Source of the DNA: Shinella sp. UYSO24
GTDB lineage: Bacteria; Pseudomonadota; Alphaproteobacteria; Rhizobiales; Rhizobiaceae
Length of the DNA: 64,000 nt
NCBI GenBank assembly: GCA_902167985.1
Contig: CABHNZ010000009.1
Coordinates: 186,001-250,000, forward strand
Direction: 5' to 3'
Below are positions 34,396 through 43,918 of this stretch, piece by piece; position 1 is the first letter of the stretch, and the number at the start of each line of letters is the position of its first letter. Under the pieces are notes generated by a model, which was not told the origin of the DNA, did not search any database, and saw only the letters and a list, made by a program, of their open reading frames with translations. A program made the position numbers and the translations under genes.

Positions 34396-35582
34396 TCAGG
34401 CCGCCAATTCCCGTTTGCCGATGACGGCGGAGGCAACCCGGCGGGCTTCGGCGTCGGCGGCAAAGACGTCGCCCATCACGGTCGCAGCGGGGATGGCGAT
34501 CAGATCATCCATCACCTGTTCGACGATATCGGCCATGTCGAGGAAGCCGATGCGCTTGTTACAGAAGGCATGGAAGGCGGTTTCTTCTGCCGCATTCATG
34601 ATCGCGCCCTGCACGCCGCCGCGTTGCATGGCGGTGCGCGCCAGCCGCAGGGCCGGGAAGCGGATCTCGTCCGGCGCCTCGAAATCGAGCCGTGCGAGTT
34701 TTGCGAAATCCAGCCGTTCGACGGCAAGCTTCGGGCGGTCGGGGTAGGTCAGCGCGTAGCCGATCGCGGTTCGCATATCCGGGCAGCCGAGCTGGGCCAG
34801 AACCGAGCCATCCTGATAGCCGACCATCGAATGGATGACCGATTGCGGATGGACGATGACCTCGATCTGTTCGGGTGCGACGTCGAACAGGTGCTTTGCC
34901 TCGATCATTTCGAGCGCCTTGTTGAACATTGAGGCGCTGCCGATCGAGATCTTCAGGCCCATCGACCAGTTGGGATGGGCGCGGGCAATCTCTGCCGTCA
35001 CACCTGCCATCTGTTCGCGCGTCCAGGTGCGGAAGGGGCCGCCCGATGCCGTCAGCACGATGCGCTCGACGGCGTGGTGCTGGTCGTCTTCCAGCGACTG
35101 GAAGATTGCGGAATGCTCGCTATCGACCGGGATCAGCCGACCGCCGCCGTCCTTGACGGCCTGAACGAAGAGATCGCCGGCCGACACAAGGCATTCCTTG
35201 TTGGCAAGCGCGATATCGGCGCCGCGGCTTGCAGCGGCAAGCGTCGGGGCAAGGCCTGCCGTGCCGACGATCGCCGCCATCACCCAGCCCGCCTCACGGG
35301 ATGCCGCCTCGGTGAGTGCCGCGCGGCCTGCCGCAACCTCTATGCCGGTGCCGGCAAGCGCGTCCTTCAAGTCACTGTAACGGTTCTCGTCGCGGTGACG
35401 GCGAGCCTTGCGCCGCATTCGACGCCTGTTCGGCAAGAAGGGCGATATTGCTGTTGCCGGTGATGGCCACCACGTCGAAGCGATCGCGACCGCCGAGCTG
35501 TCTGATGACATCGACCGTGTTGACGCCGATCGAACCGGTGGAACCCAGGATGCTGACTGTACGCTTGCCGGTATCGGCCATG
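34396..35582 (-). CDS. dxr: 1-Deoxy-D-xylulose 5-phosphate reductoisomerase (two frameshifts)
   Basis: Second enzyme of the MEP isoprenoid pathway. NADPH site GSTGSIG (with the N-terminal [11 protein letters not shown]), metal and substrate residues in [20 protein letters not shown] and ASGGPFR, plus [18 protein letters not shown]. About 396 aa when corrected. Two -1 losses, at about 35407 and about 35391 only 16 nt apart, shift [11 protein letters not shown] to LAVTA and then [13 protein letters not shown]. Start at ATG 35582 ([10 protein letters not shown]); ATG 35593 would add four residues. The gene is essential in bacteria that use this pathway. Confidence 0.93.
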
Positions 35583-35715
35583 GTATTTTCCATTCCAAAA
35601 GTCTGCCCGTGGTCTACAAGCGAAAGCGACCGCTCACAAGAGCGGGGTTGTATTCCAAGCCCTTTTGGCCATGTGCCAGATTGCGGCAAAGATATTCGGC
35701 AGGCAGGAGATGGCG

Positions 35716-36941
35716 ATGGGTGACGGGCGCGAACTGACGACGACATGCGTGATCGCAGGTGCCGGTCCGGCCGGGCTGATGCTCGGCTATCTTCTGGCGC
35801 GTGCCGGCGTGCCGGTGACTGTCGTCGAAAAGCACGGCGATTTCCTGCGCGATTTTCGCGGCGATACGATCCATCCCTCGACATTGGAGGTGATGGAGGA
35901 ACTCGGCCTCATCGACCGGTTTCTCGCACTGCCCCATACGCGGGCGCCAAAACTGACGGCGCAAATGGGCGGCCAGACGATCACCATGGCGGATTTTTCC
36001 CGCCTGCCGGTCAAGCACCGTTTCATCGCCTTCATGCCGCAATGGGACTTTCTGAATTTTCTGGCGGCGGAGGCGGCGCGCTATCCGCATTTCCGGCTGA
36101 TCATGAATGCCAAGGTGACAGGCCTGATCGAAGCGCCGCAGGGTCTCGGCGGGCTTGTTGTCGAGACGCAGGAGGGGCCGCTTGCGATCCGCTCGAGGCT
36201 GGTCGTCGGGGCCGATGGGCGCAATTCCATCGTGCGGGAGAAGGCCGGGCTCAGCGTCGAAAGTTTTGGCAGCCCAAGCGAAGTGGTCTGGATGAAGCTT
36301 TCGAAACAGGCAGGTGATCCGAACGAGGTGATGGGGCATGCCGGCCCGAGGCAGGGTTTCGTGCTGATCGATCGCGGCGATTACTGGCAATGCGGCTATG
36401 TGGTGCGCGGCACGACGTTTGCCGAGATCAAGGCGAAGGGGATTAAAGCCTTCCGGCAGATGGTGGCGGATGTTTCGCCGCTGCCGTCTTCGAGGGTGGA
36501 GGAAGTCGTCACGTTCGACGATACGAGCCTTTTGACGGTCAGGATCGACCGCTTGCAAAGTGGTGGCGGCCGGGGCTGATCTGCATCGGCGATGCGGCGC
36601 ATGCGATGTCGCCGATCGGCGGTGTCGGCGTCAATCTGGCCATTCAGGATGCGGTGGCGACGGCCAATATTCTAGGCCGGCCGCTGCGGGAGGGCAGGCT
36701 TTCCGATGAGGATCTTGCCGCCGTCGAGAAGCGCCGGCTCTTCCCGACGAAGGCGACGCAGAAGCTGCAATTGATGATGCGCTCCAGCCGCAGGACGGAT
36801 CAGGCCGATGCGGCCAAGCGCAAAGGGCCGCCGGCCTTCATTCGCGGCATTGCCCGCTGGCCGGTTCTTGCGCATCTCGCCGGGCGGCTGATGGGGCTCG
36901 GGTTTCGCATGGAGCATGTGCGGATCGACCGTAAGAGCTGA
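35716..36941 (+). CDS. FAD-dependent aromatic-type monooxygenase (one frameshift)
   Basis: Group A flavoprotein monooxygenase. FAD-binding GAGPAG (dinucleotide motif), the DG motif GADGRNS and the GD motif [21 protein letters not shown] are all present, the last only after restoring one A at about 36558 (CAAAAGTGG read as CAAAGTGG). About 409 aa. Start at ATG 35716 because AGGAG lies 6 nt upstream. Similar in plan to p-hydroxybenzoate and ubiquinone-type hydroxylases; the substrate is not readable. It is divergent from dxr. Confidence 0.82.
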
Positions 36942-36966
36942 TGGTAGTCGCTGACGGATAGCCAGC

Positions 36967-37704
36967 CTATGCGTCGATCTTGCCGGTGAAGACATAACCG
37001 ACGCCGCGAACGGCCTTGATCAGCTGCGGGTGCTTGGCATCCGCCTCGATCTTGCGACGCAGCCGGACGATCTGCGCGTCGATCGTGCGGTCGAAGGCCT
37101 CCAGATGCCGGCCGCGGGTGACATCCATCAGGAAATCGCGGGTCATCACCCGGCCCGGATGATCGATGAAGGCGCAGAGCATTTCGAATTCGCCGGTGGT
37201 CAGCTCGACCTCGACATCGTCGGGGTTCTTCAACTGCCGGCGGGCGCGATCCAGATGCCAGCCTTCGAAGCGGATCGTGGCGCTGCCGGTCTCGGCCGGT
37301 GGCGGGGTTATCGGCGCCTTCGGCTGGCGGCGGCGCAGGATGGATTTCAGCCGCGCGTGAACCTCACGCAGGTGAAACGGCTTGGCGATGTAATCATCGG
37401 CGCCCAGTTCGATGCCGATGATACGGTCGAGAACGTCGTCGCGGCCGGTCAGCATGATGATCGGGATATCGGATGTGGCGCGCACTTCCCGCGCCAGATC
37501 GAAACCATCCTGCCCGCCGGGCAAAGAGAGATCGAGCAGGATGATATCGACAGAATTTGCCCGCAGCCCGGCGCGCATGCCGGCCCCGTCTGCGACGGCC
37601 GTCACTTTGTAACCTTCGTCCTCGAAATAGCGCATCAGCATCTGCCGGATACGGGGATCGTCATCGACGACGAGGATATGCGGGGTGTCTTCGGGCAAAG
37701 TCAT
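36967..37704 (-). CDS. OmpR/PhoB-type response regulator, FxkR-like
   Basis: REC domain with phospho-acceptor D58 in IILLDLSLPG, T86 in MLTGRDD and K108 in IAKPF, followed by a winged-helix DNA-binding domain (residues 145-240, with RTIDAQIVRLRRKIE and GVGYVF). 245 aa, intact. It is divergent from a FixK-type gene and near a hybrid FixL-like kinase that lacks its own output regulator. In Rhizobium etli the OmpR-type FxkR links hFixL to fixK through a K-box, and such a box lies in the shared promoter here. FxkR is therefore my best functional call, by context; sequence alone only supports the OmpR family. Confidence 0.8.
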   Translation of the reverse strand: MTLPEDTPHILVVDDDPRIRQMLMRYFEDEGYKVTAVADGAGMRAGLRANSVDIILLDLSLPGGQDGFDLAREVRATSDIPIIMLTGRDDVLDRIIGIELGADDYIAKPFHLREVHARLKSILRRRQPKAPITPPPAETGSATIRFEGWHLDRARRQLKNPDDVEVELTTGEFEMLCAFIDHPGRVMTRDFLMDVTRGRHLEAFDRTIDAQIVRLRRKIEADAKHPQLIKAVRGVGYVFTGKIDA

Positions 37705-37721
37705 TTGCGAGCGTGGGGCCT

Positions 37722-37737
37722 GTTACAAACTGTCACC
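37722..37737 (+). promoter_or_regulatory. K-box-like site between fxkR-like and fixK-like genes
   Basis: GTTACA-AACT-GTCACC is a direct repeat of the form GTTACA-N4-GTTACA reported as the FxkR K-box; the second half differs at two positions. It is 85 nt upstream of the fixK-like ATG and 17 nt upstream of the regulator's start codon. A TAGCAT (37762-37767) lies 24 nt downstream, a position that suits an OmpR-type activator overlapping the -35 region. Confidence 0.6.
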
Positions 37738-37822
37738 AAATCGAACCGTGTTTAACACTGGTAGCATTCGCCCGTTACGTGTTCCGGGTCAATTGTCCCC
37801 AGAGCATTGGAGACCCCCGGAC

Positions 37823-38557
37823 ATGTTTCTCACCAGCCATCGCCGCGATCATCATCTTGCCGGCGCCGTCCTGTTCGATGCGCCGGAAACGCTGTCGGAC
37901 GTTTTCTGCGCCAGCCTGCCGAACATCTGGCCGGCGGCCAGTCGCTGTTCTTCGAGGGGGACGAGGCGCGGCATGTGTTCGAGGTGACGGAAGGTTCGCT
38001 TCGGGTTTTCCGCATCATTGCCGATGGCAGGCGGGTGATCACCGGTTTTGCCCATCAGGGCGATGTGGTGGGTGTATCGCTGCGCAGCGCTATCCCTATA
38101 GCGCCGAGGCGATCTGCGAGACGCGGGTGCGGCGGCTTTCGCGCGCTCCTTCGATGCGGTTACGCAGGAAAACGAGGCGCTGCGCAATCAGGTCTTTGCC
38201 CGGCTCTGCGACGAGATGGCGGCGGCGCAGGACCAGATGGTGCTTCTCTCCTCCAAGACCGCCGAGGAGCGGCTTTGCACCTTTCTTCTGAAGCATATGA
38301 AGCGCACTCTTGCCACGCAGGCCCTTCAGCCGGTGCTCGACATTCCGATGACACGGCTCGACATGGGCGATTATCTCGGGCTGACGATCGAGACGGTGTC
38401 GCGCACGATCAGCAAGCTGATTGCCCGCGGGGTGATCTCGCCGGTCGGGCGGCATGCGATCCGGGTCAACAATCCGTCGCTGCTTGCACAAATGGCCGGA
38501 GACGGCGATGAATGCGAAGATCAGCGCCGGCTTGTCGCGGGTGGCCGACGCCACTGA
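37823..38557 (+). CDS. fixK: FixK-type Crp/Fnr transcription regulator (three frameshifts)
   Basis: About 245 aa when three lost bases are restored, at about 37920 (SLPEHLAGGQSLF), about 38080-38090 (before RYPYSAEAICE) and about 38144 (LSRRSFDAV). A cyclic-nucleotide-binding-like beta-roll (SLFFEGDEARHVFEVTEG) and dimer helix precede the DNA-binding helix-turn-helix DYLGLTIETVSRTISKL. The E--SR recognition residues are those of FNR/FixK proteins that bind TTGAT-N4-ATCAA. The N-terminal cysteine cluster of FNR/FnrN is absent (only one Cys near residue 29), so it would not bind an Fe-S cluster and would depend on the kinase for oxygen input. The symbol is by similarity. Confidence 0.78.
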
Positions 38558-38629
38558 GATGAGGCGCCTTCAAGACGAAGCCGCCATGATGGTGGCAATG
38601 AAACGTGTCGGCCCTGGCCGGTAACTGGA

Positions 38630-40627
38630 ATGCAGATGGACAGAATTTCCGATCCGGCGACTGACCCGCAAAGGGGGAACTCTCAGAGTGGCGATCTTCA
38701 GAGTGACGGTCTGCAGGGCGAACTCTCCGCCGTCACGCGCCTGCTCGATGATGCCACTCTTGTCGTCCATGGCATGGATGGGGTGATCACGCGCTGGACC
38801 TCCGGCTGCGAGCGGCTTTACGGGTGGAGCCGTGACGAGGCTGTCGGGCAGGTCATCCACGATCTTTTGAAGACGCAGTTTCCCGAGCCGCTTGCGGCAA
38901 TCCGCGAGCATGTGCTTGCCCATCGCGCCTGGGAAGGCGAGGTTTCGCATCGCCGCAAGGATGGCGCCGTCATCATTGTCGCAACGCGCTGGGTCGTCGT
39001 CAGGGGCGAGGCCGAGGGGTCTGAGGCGGATGAGGCGGAACAGCCCGTCATCATCCAGACCAATATTGACGTGACCGAGATGAAGCGGGCGCAGGATGCG
39101 CTGGCCGCCCGCGAGGCGCATCTCAGTTCCATTCTCGACACCGTGCCCGAGGCCATGGTCGTCATCGATGATCGCGGCACGATTGCCTCGTTCAGCGCCG
39201 CTGCCGAGCGGCTGTTCGGTTATACGGCGGAGGAAGTGATCGGTCGCAATGTCTCGATCCTGATGCCGTCGCCGGATCATGAGGCGCATGACGGCTATCT
39301 TTCCCGCTACATGAACACGGGCGAGCGACGGATCATCGGCTATGGGCGCGTGGTCAGCGGCCAGCGCAAGGATCGCTCCGTCTTTCCGATGGAGCTTGCC
39401 GTCGGCGAGGCAGTGAGCGGCGGAAAGCGCATCTTTACCGGCTTCCTGCGCGATCTCACCAGCCGCCAGAGAATAGAGGAAGAGCTGCGGCAATCGCAGA
39501 AGATGGAAGCGATCGGCCAGCTGACCGGCGGGCTGGCGCATGACTTCAACAATCTGCTGACCGTCATCAGCGGCAATCTGGAAATGATCGAGGACCGGCT
39601 CGACAATGCCAGGCTGCTGACGCTTCTCAAAGAGGCACAAGGGGCGGCGGATGACGGCGCAAAGCTGACCGGCCAGTTGCTGGCCTTCGGTCGCCGCCAG
39701 CCGCTCAATGCCAAGCTCGTCGATATCGGCCAGCTCGTCTCGAGCTTTTCCGAGCTTTTGCGGCGCACGGTGGGTGAGGCGATCGCCTTTCGCACCATCG
39801 TGTCGGGCGCAGCCAACGAGGCGCTGGTGGACGCTTCACAATTGCAGAATGCGCTTCTCAACCTCGTCATCAACGGACGCGATGCGATGCCGCGCGGCGG
39901 CCGGCTGACGATCGAGATATCCCGTGCGGTGCTCGATGTGGATTATGCGCAGACCTATACGACGATGCGGACCGGCGATTACGTGCTGATTACCGTTACC
40001 GATACGGGCGGCGGCATGACGCCGGAGGTGAAGGAGAAGGCCTTCGAGCCCTTCTTCACCACCAAGGGGGCAGGGGCCGGAACCGGTCTCGGGCTCAGCA
40101 TGGTCTATGGCTTTGCCCGGCAATCCGGCGGCAATGTGCAGATCTATAGCGAGCCGGGGCAGGGCACGAGCATCCGGATTTTTCTGCCTGCCGTTCACCG
40201 GGAAGAACGGGAGGGCCTGCCGACCGAAGAGATGCGTTCCGGGGCGCGGCTGCCGATGCCGGGCGGATCGGAGACCATTCTTGTTGCCGAAGACGATGCC
40301 CGCGTGCGGCGTGTCGCCGTCTCCCGGCTGGAGGATCTCGGCTACCGTGTGGTGGAGGCCGCCAATGGCGAGGAGGCGCTGGTGCAGCTTGCGAATCACG
40401 GGCATGTGGCGCTGCTTTTCACCGATGTGGTGATGCCCGGCGGGATGACCGGCGATGAACTGGCGGCCAGGGTGCGGGCGGTCCGGCCGGATATCAAGGT
40501 TCTTCTGACATCAGGCTATGCGGAGCCGGCGATTGCGGGGCGCGAGCTTGCCCAATCCGGCAGCTGGCTCAAAAAACCCTATACGGCGCGGGATCTGGCC
40601 GTGCGGCTGCGTGAATTGCTGGATTGA
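38630..40627 (+). CDS. Hybrid FixL-like oxygen-sensing histidine kinase (PAS-PAS-HK-REC)
   Basis: 665 aa, intact, no membrane segment. PAS1 (about 35-150) is followed by a FixL-type heme PAS (about 165-280). It keeps the proximal heme His in [10 protein letters not shown] (H220, equivalent to FixL H200), R226 and the IIGYGR arginine R240 that senses bound oxygen. HisKA phospho-acceptor H304 is in [11 protein letters not shown]. The ATPase N, G1 and G2 boxes are present ([22 protein letters not shown]). A C-terminal receiver carries D599 (FTDVVMPGG) and K649. This is the plan of rhizobial hFixL proteins, which signal through FxkR, not FixJ. The start may be ATG 38636. Confidence 0.85.
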   Translation: MQMDRISDPATDPQRGNSQSGDLQSDGLQGELSAVTRLLDDATLVVHGMDGVITRWTSGCERLYGWSRDEAVGQVIHDLLKTQFPEPLAAIREHVLAHRAWEGEVSHRRKDGAVIIVATRWVVVRGEAEGSEADEAEQPVIIQTNIDVTEMKRAQDALAAREAHLSSILDTVPEAMVVIDDRGTIASFSAAAERLFGYTAEEVIGRNVSILMPSPDHEAHDGYLSRYMNTGERRIIGYGRVVSGQRKDRSVFPMELAVGEAVSGGKRIFTGFLRDLTSRQRIEEELRQSQKMEAIGQLTGGLAHDFNNLLTVISGNLEMIEDRLDNARLLTLLKEAQGAADDGAKLTGQLLAFGRRQPLNAKLVDIGQLVSSFSELLRRTVGEAIAFRTIVSGAANEALVDASQLQNALLNLVINGRDAMPRGGRLTIEISRAVLDVDYAQTYTTMRTGDYVLITVTDTGGGMTPEVKEKAFEPFFTTKGAGAGTGLGLSMVYGFARQSGGNVQIYSEPGQGTSIRIFLPAVHREEREGLPTEEMRSGARLPMPGGSETILVAEDDARVRRVAVSRLEDLGYRVVEAANGEEALVQLANHGHVALLFTDVVMPGGMTGDELAARVRAVRPDIKVLLTSGYAEPAIAGRELAQSGSWLKKPYTARDLAVRLRELLD

Positions 40628-40635
40628 TCAAACAG

Positions 40636-40664
40636 AAAGGCCGGCGAGATGCCGGCCTTTTCTC
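40636..40664 (+). terminator. Rho-independent terminator after the hybrid kinase
   Basis: AAAGGCCGGC (40636-40645), loop GAGAT, GCCGGCCTTT (40651-40660), then TTCTC. The A-run also suits the convergent gene at 40694. Confidence 0.85.
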
Positions 40665-40693
40665 TTGAATTTCAGTAACAGCGTTGGCTGCAA

Positions 40694-41038
40694 TCAGCGG
40701 CAGACGCGCACACTTTCCATGTGCCAGCCGCCGTCATAGGCGTTGCCGACGCGGCGATCTTCGTACCAGCAGCGCGGCGGCGGGGGTGGCGGCGGAGCCG
40801 GCTCGACGTAGCGCGGGCCGCTGCCACCAGCGAGTGCGCCACCGATCAGGCCGCCGACCACGCCGGCTGCAAGGCCGCCGACGACGGCGTTGCCATTGTC
40901 ATGATGGCGGTGATGCTCGCGGTAAGGCGGCGGCGGTGGGCCGGGAGGTCCCCATTGTGCCGATGCGGTGTTCACGCTTGCAAGCATGCTGCCGGCGACG
41001 GTCGCTACAGCGACCAGAGATACAATCAGCTTTTTCAT
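40694..41038 (-). CDS. Secreted Pro-rich glycine-zipper protein
   Basis: 114 aa. Signal peptide MKKLIVSLVAVATVAGSMLASVNTASA, then a Pro-rich PPGPPPPP segment with a His cluster (EHHRHHDNG), a glycine-zipper stretch (AVVGGLAAGVVGGLIGGALAGG), a second PPPPPPP block and a tail with two Cys (CWYEDRR...VRVCR) likely to form a disulfide. Similar in plan to the glycine-zipper lipoprotein at 32568, but with no lipobox. Envelope-associated; function unknown. Confidence 0.75.
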   Translation of the reverse strand: MKKLIVSLVAVATVAGSMLASVNTASAQWGPPGPPPPPYREHHRHHDNGNAVVGGLAAGVVGGLIGGALAGGSGPRYVEPAPPPPPPPRCWYEDRRVGNAYDGGWHMESVRVCR

Positions 41039-41277
41039 CGCGGTTCGTCCAGTGGTGTCGAATGCCGGTGATGGTATCGACGTTATCGGGCGCTAATATG
41101 CTCCCGGTGAGATTAATACTGGCTGAACGCAATGCGGCGATGTGAAGGCAAGAGCGCGGCAAGCTCGGGACCGAGGCGATATCAGCGAGGGCCAGTCGCT
41201 TTAAGCGTGCGTTCGTCCAAAGCAAAGGTCTGCCCGGGACGAATGGACGTGCGACAAAAAAAGGGGGGAGTGTGCTT

Positions 41278-41354
41278 TGGTGATCCCAGATGGATTCGAA
41301 CCATCGGCCTCAGGATTAGGAATCCTGCGCTCTATCCTACTGAGCTATGGGACC
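41278..41354 (-). tRNA. tRNA-Arg (anticodon CCT)
   Basis: Cloverleaf read on the minus strand: acceptor GGTCCCA/TGGGATC (one G-U), D-arm GCTC...GAGC, anticodon stem CAGGA/TCCTG with loop TTCCTAA (anticodon CCT, reads AGG), T-arm GATGG-TTCGAAT-CCATC, discriminator A and encoded CCA (41278-41280). 77 nt. Confidence 0.97.
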
Positions 41355-41437
41355 ACGCAAACGCATCCATACAAAAGCTCGCCGGGGAAGCCAAGCCCTT
41401 TCGGCAAAAGCTTCCCGGCTAGTTTACGATGGCGATT

Positions 41438-42623
41438 TCAGTCCGTCAGGCGCTGTTCGACCAGTTTTACCCAGTAGGAGATACCGAAGGGGATCACCTC
41501 GTCGTCAAAATCGTAAGCCGGGTTATGCAGCCCGGCCGTTGCGCCATTGCCGATGAAGATGAAAGCGCCGGGGCGGCTCTGCAGCATATAGGCGAAATCC
41601 TCGCCGGCCATGCTGGGATCGACATTGGCATCAACGCCCGATGCGCCGACGACATCCGTCGCGACCTTGATCGCGTGATCGGTCTCGGCGTCGTGGTTGG
41701 ATGTCACCGGGCACTGGCGATAGTAATCGATCGTCGCCTCGGCGCCGTGGGCTGCGACCAGTCCCTCGACGATCTGGCGGATACGGTTTTCGGCAAGATC
41801 GCGCGTCTCTTCGCTCAAGGTGCGGACCGTGCCGAGCAGTGTCGCCTTTTCCGGGATGATATTGTGGGTCGTGCCGGCATCAAACCTGGTGACGGAGACG
41901 ACGACCGACTGGACCGGATCGGCATTGCGGCCGCAATCGCCTGCAGGCTGCCGACGAGCTGCGCGCGATGAAGATCGGATCGACTGTTTTGTGCGGCTGG
42001 GCCGCATGGCCGCCGCGGCCCTTGATGGTGATGGTGAAGCGATCCGGTGCCGCCATGATGCCGCCCTTGCGGATGGCGAACTGGCCGACGGGAATGCCCG
42101 GCATATTGTGCATGCCATAGACCTCGTCGATGCCGAAGCGCTCCATCATGCCGTCATCGATCATGGCGAGCGCGCCGGCGCCACCTTCTTCGGCCGGCTG
42201 GAAGATCAGGGCCACCGTGCCGTTGAAATTACGGGTCTCGGCCAGATATTTCGCAGCGCCGAGCAGCATGGACGTGTGCCCGTCGTGACCGCAGGCATGC
42301 ATCTTGCCCGGCGTCTTGGAGGCCCAGGGCTTTCCGGTGATCTCGGTCAGCGGCAGGGCATCCATATCGGCGCGCAGGCCGATGGTGCGGGATGATCTAC
42401 CGTCTGCCGCGCCTCCGGCTGCTCCCTTGCCGTGGATGATGCCGACGACGCCGGTGCGGCCTATGCCGGTCACGATCTCGTCTGCGCCGAATTCCCGAAG
42501 TTTTTCCGTAACGAAGGCGGCGGTCTCTTCAACATCATAAAGAATCTCGGGATTTTCATGAATATGTCTGCGCCAGTCGCTGACTTCGGCCTGAAGTTCG
42601 GCGGCCCGGTTTAAAATCGGCAT
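41438..42623 (-). CDS. M20-family amidohydrolase, hippurate-hydrolase type (two frameshifts)
   Basis: Dinuclear-metal amidohydrolase that removes acyl groups from amino acids (HipO/N-acyl-amino-acid hydrolase group). Metal-site motifs: GLRADMDALP, MHACGHDGHTSMLLGAA, FQPAEEGGAGA and the C-terminal PSMAGEDFAYML. Corrected length is about 395 aa. Two lost bases lie at about 41962 (IARQLVGSLQAIAA) and about 41926 (AAANADPVQS), 36 nt apart. The natural substrate is unknown. Confidence 0.87.
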
Positions 42624-42689
42624 AATATTCCCCGTCTTATTGTGCTCACGCGCTTATGACACTCCACCCGGGGCGATACTGCCCCTCCT

Positions 42690-42706
42690 GATTGACGTAA
42701 TCAATC
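42690..42706. promoter_or_regulatory. Palindrome in the M20/dacC divergent promoter region
   Basis: GATTGA-CGTAA-TCAATC, perfect 6-bp arms. It lies 67 nt upstream of the M20 gene and about 72 nt upstream of the carboxypeptidase. It resembles an FNR box but with the wrong spacing (TTGA-N5-TCAA), so I list it only as a possible operator. Confidence 0.35.
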
Positions 42707-42778
42707 TTCTTTGCCATTGCTTGGCCATATCGGCCGATTATGCGCCGCACTCGTGACACCGAGAACCCGAGGGATACC

Positions 42779-43878
42779 TTGCCCATTTCGAGCCTTCGAT
42801 CCGCGTTCGCCGTCCGGCTGACCGCCGCCTGCGCCGCCATCAGCCTTGTCCTGTCTGCAGGTGCTGCCAGCGCCAATCCTAAGATCATCATCGATGCCAA
42901 GACAGGCCGCGTGATTGCCCATCAGGATGCGTTTCTGAAATGGTACGGCGCATCGCTGACCAAGCTGATGACAGCTATGTGACCTTCGATGCCATCCGCA
43001 GCGGCCGGCTTTCGCTCAACAGCACGGTGGTGATGAGCAAGCGGGCGACGGATCAGCTGCCCAGCAAGATGTTCTTCACGCCGGGCACCAGCATGTCGCT
43101 CGAGACGGCGCTGAAGATGATGCTGGTCAAATCCGCCAATGACATGGCGGTCGCGGTGGGCGAGACGGTCGGCGGTTCGGTCGAGAATTTCGTCGCGATG
43201 ATGAATGCGGAAGCGCTGAAGCTCGGCATGACCTCGACACATTACATCAACCCGAATGGCATGCCCGGCCCCGGCCAGTATACGACGGCGCGCGATCTGG
43301 CGCTGCTGACGCTCCGGCTGAAGCAGGATTTCCCGCAATATGCCGGCTATTTCACCATCGAAGGCATCGATACCGGGCAGAAGCAGTACAAGAATTTCAA
43401 CACGCTGATCGGTCGGTTCGATGGTGCTGACGGGATGAAGACCGGCTTCATCTGCGCCTCGGGCTTTAACCAGATCGGTTCTGCGACGCGTGACGGCCGT
43501 TCGGTGATCTCGGTCGTGCTCGGCTCCGACAGCCTTGCAGGGCGCGCCGATGATACGGCAAACCTTCTGCAGCAGGGCCTGACGGCGACCAGCGAAGGTG
43601 TGGCTTTGACGGCGCTGGCGCCCTATGGCGACACGACGACCGTCAACGATGTCAGTGCCGAGATCTGCAATCCCAAGGCCGCCAAAGTTCGCAGCGAAAC
43701 GCGCGACGATGCCGGTCGCACGATCCAGCATTCGCCCTATATTCACGAAATGGATCATCCGCCGGAATATGTGCGGCTGACGCTGCTTTCGGGTGGCGAG
43801 GCACCGCCTCCGCCGCCGAAGGGCAGCAAGACGTCAAAGAAGAACGTGCCGGTGCCGCATCCGCGCCCCGGCCTCTGA
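42779..43878 (+). CDS. D-alanyl-D-alanine carboxypeptidase, penicillin-binding protein 5/6 family (one frameshift)
   Basis: Trims the terminal D-Ala from peptidoglycan stem peptides in the periplasm. Catalytic SxxK is SLTK, SxN is SAND and KTG is MKTGFICASGFN. The signal peptide is VRLTAACAAISLVLSAGAASA. Start set at TTG 42779 with GAGGGA 4-5 nt upstream; an in-frame ATG 42740 would give a poorer signal. One base is missing at about 42975 (ACAGCCTATGTG read as ACAGCTATGTG), just after the SxxK motif. About 366 aa. The C-terminus is Pro/Lys-rich (APPPPPKGSKTSKK), unlike the amphipathic anchor of enteric PBP5. Confidence 0.9.
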
Positions 43879-43918
43879 CGACCGCTTGCGGTCCACATCA
43901 TAAAGCGGGGTTTGACCC

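Noticed and set aside
41278..41354. tRNA-Arg as an integration site for a genomic island
   Set aside because: No integrase gene lies next to it (the two Xer genes are housekeeping types), no direct repeat of the tRNA 3' end was seen, and flanking genes are ordinary.
42690..42706. FixK/FNR box at the M20/dacC promoter
   Set aside because: GATTGA-N5-TCAATC does not match TTGAT-N4-ATCAA spacing; kept only as an unspecific palindrome.
42646..42922. Minus-strand frames overlapping the carboxypeptidase start
   Set aside because: They overlap a clear signal peptide on the plus strand and have no recognisable features.
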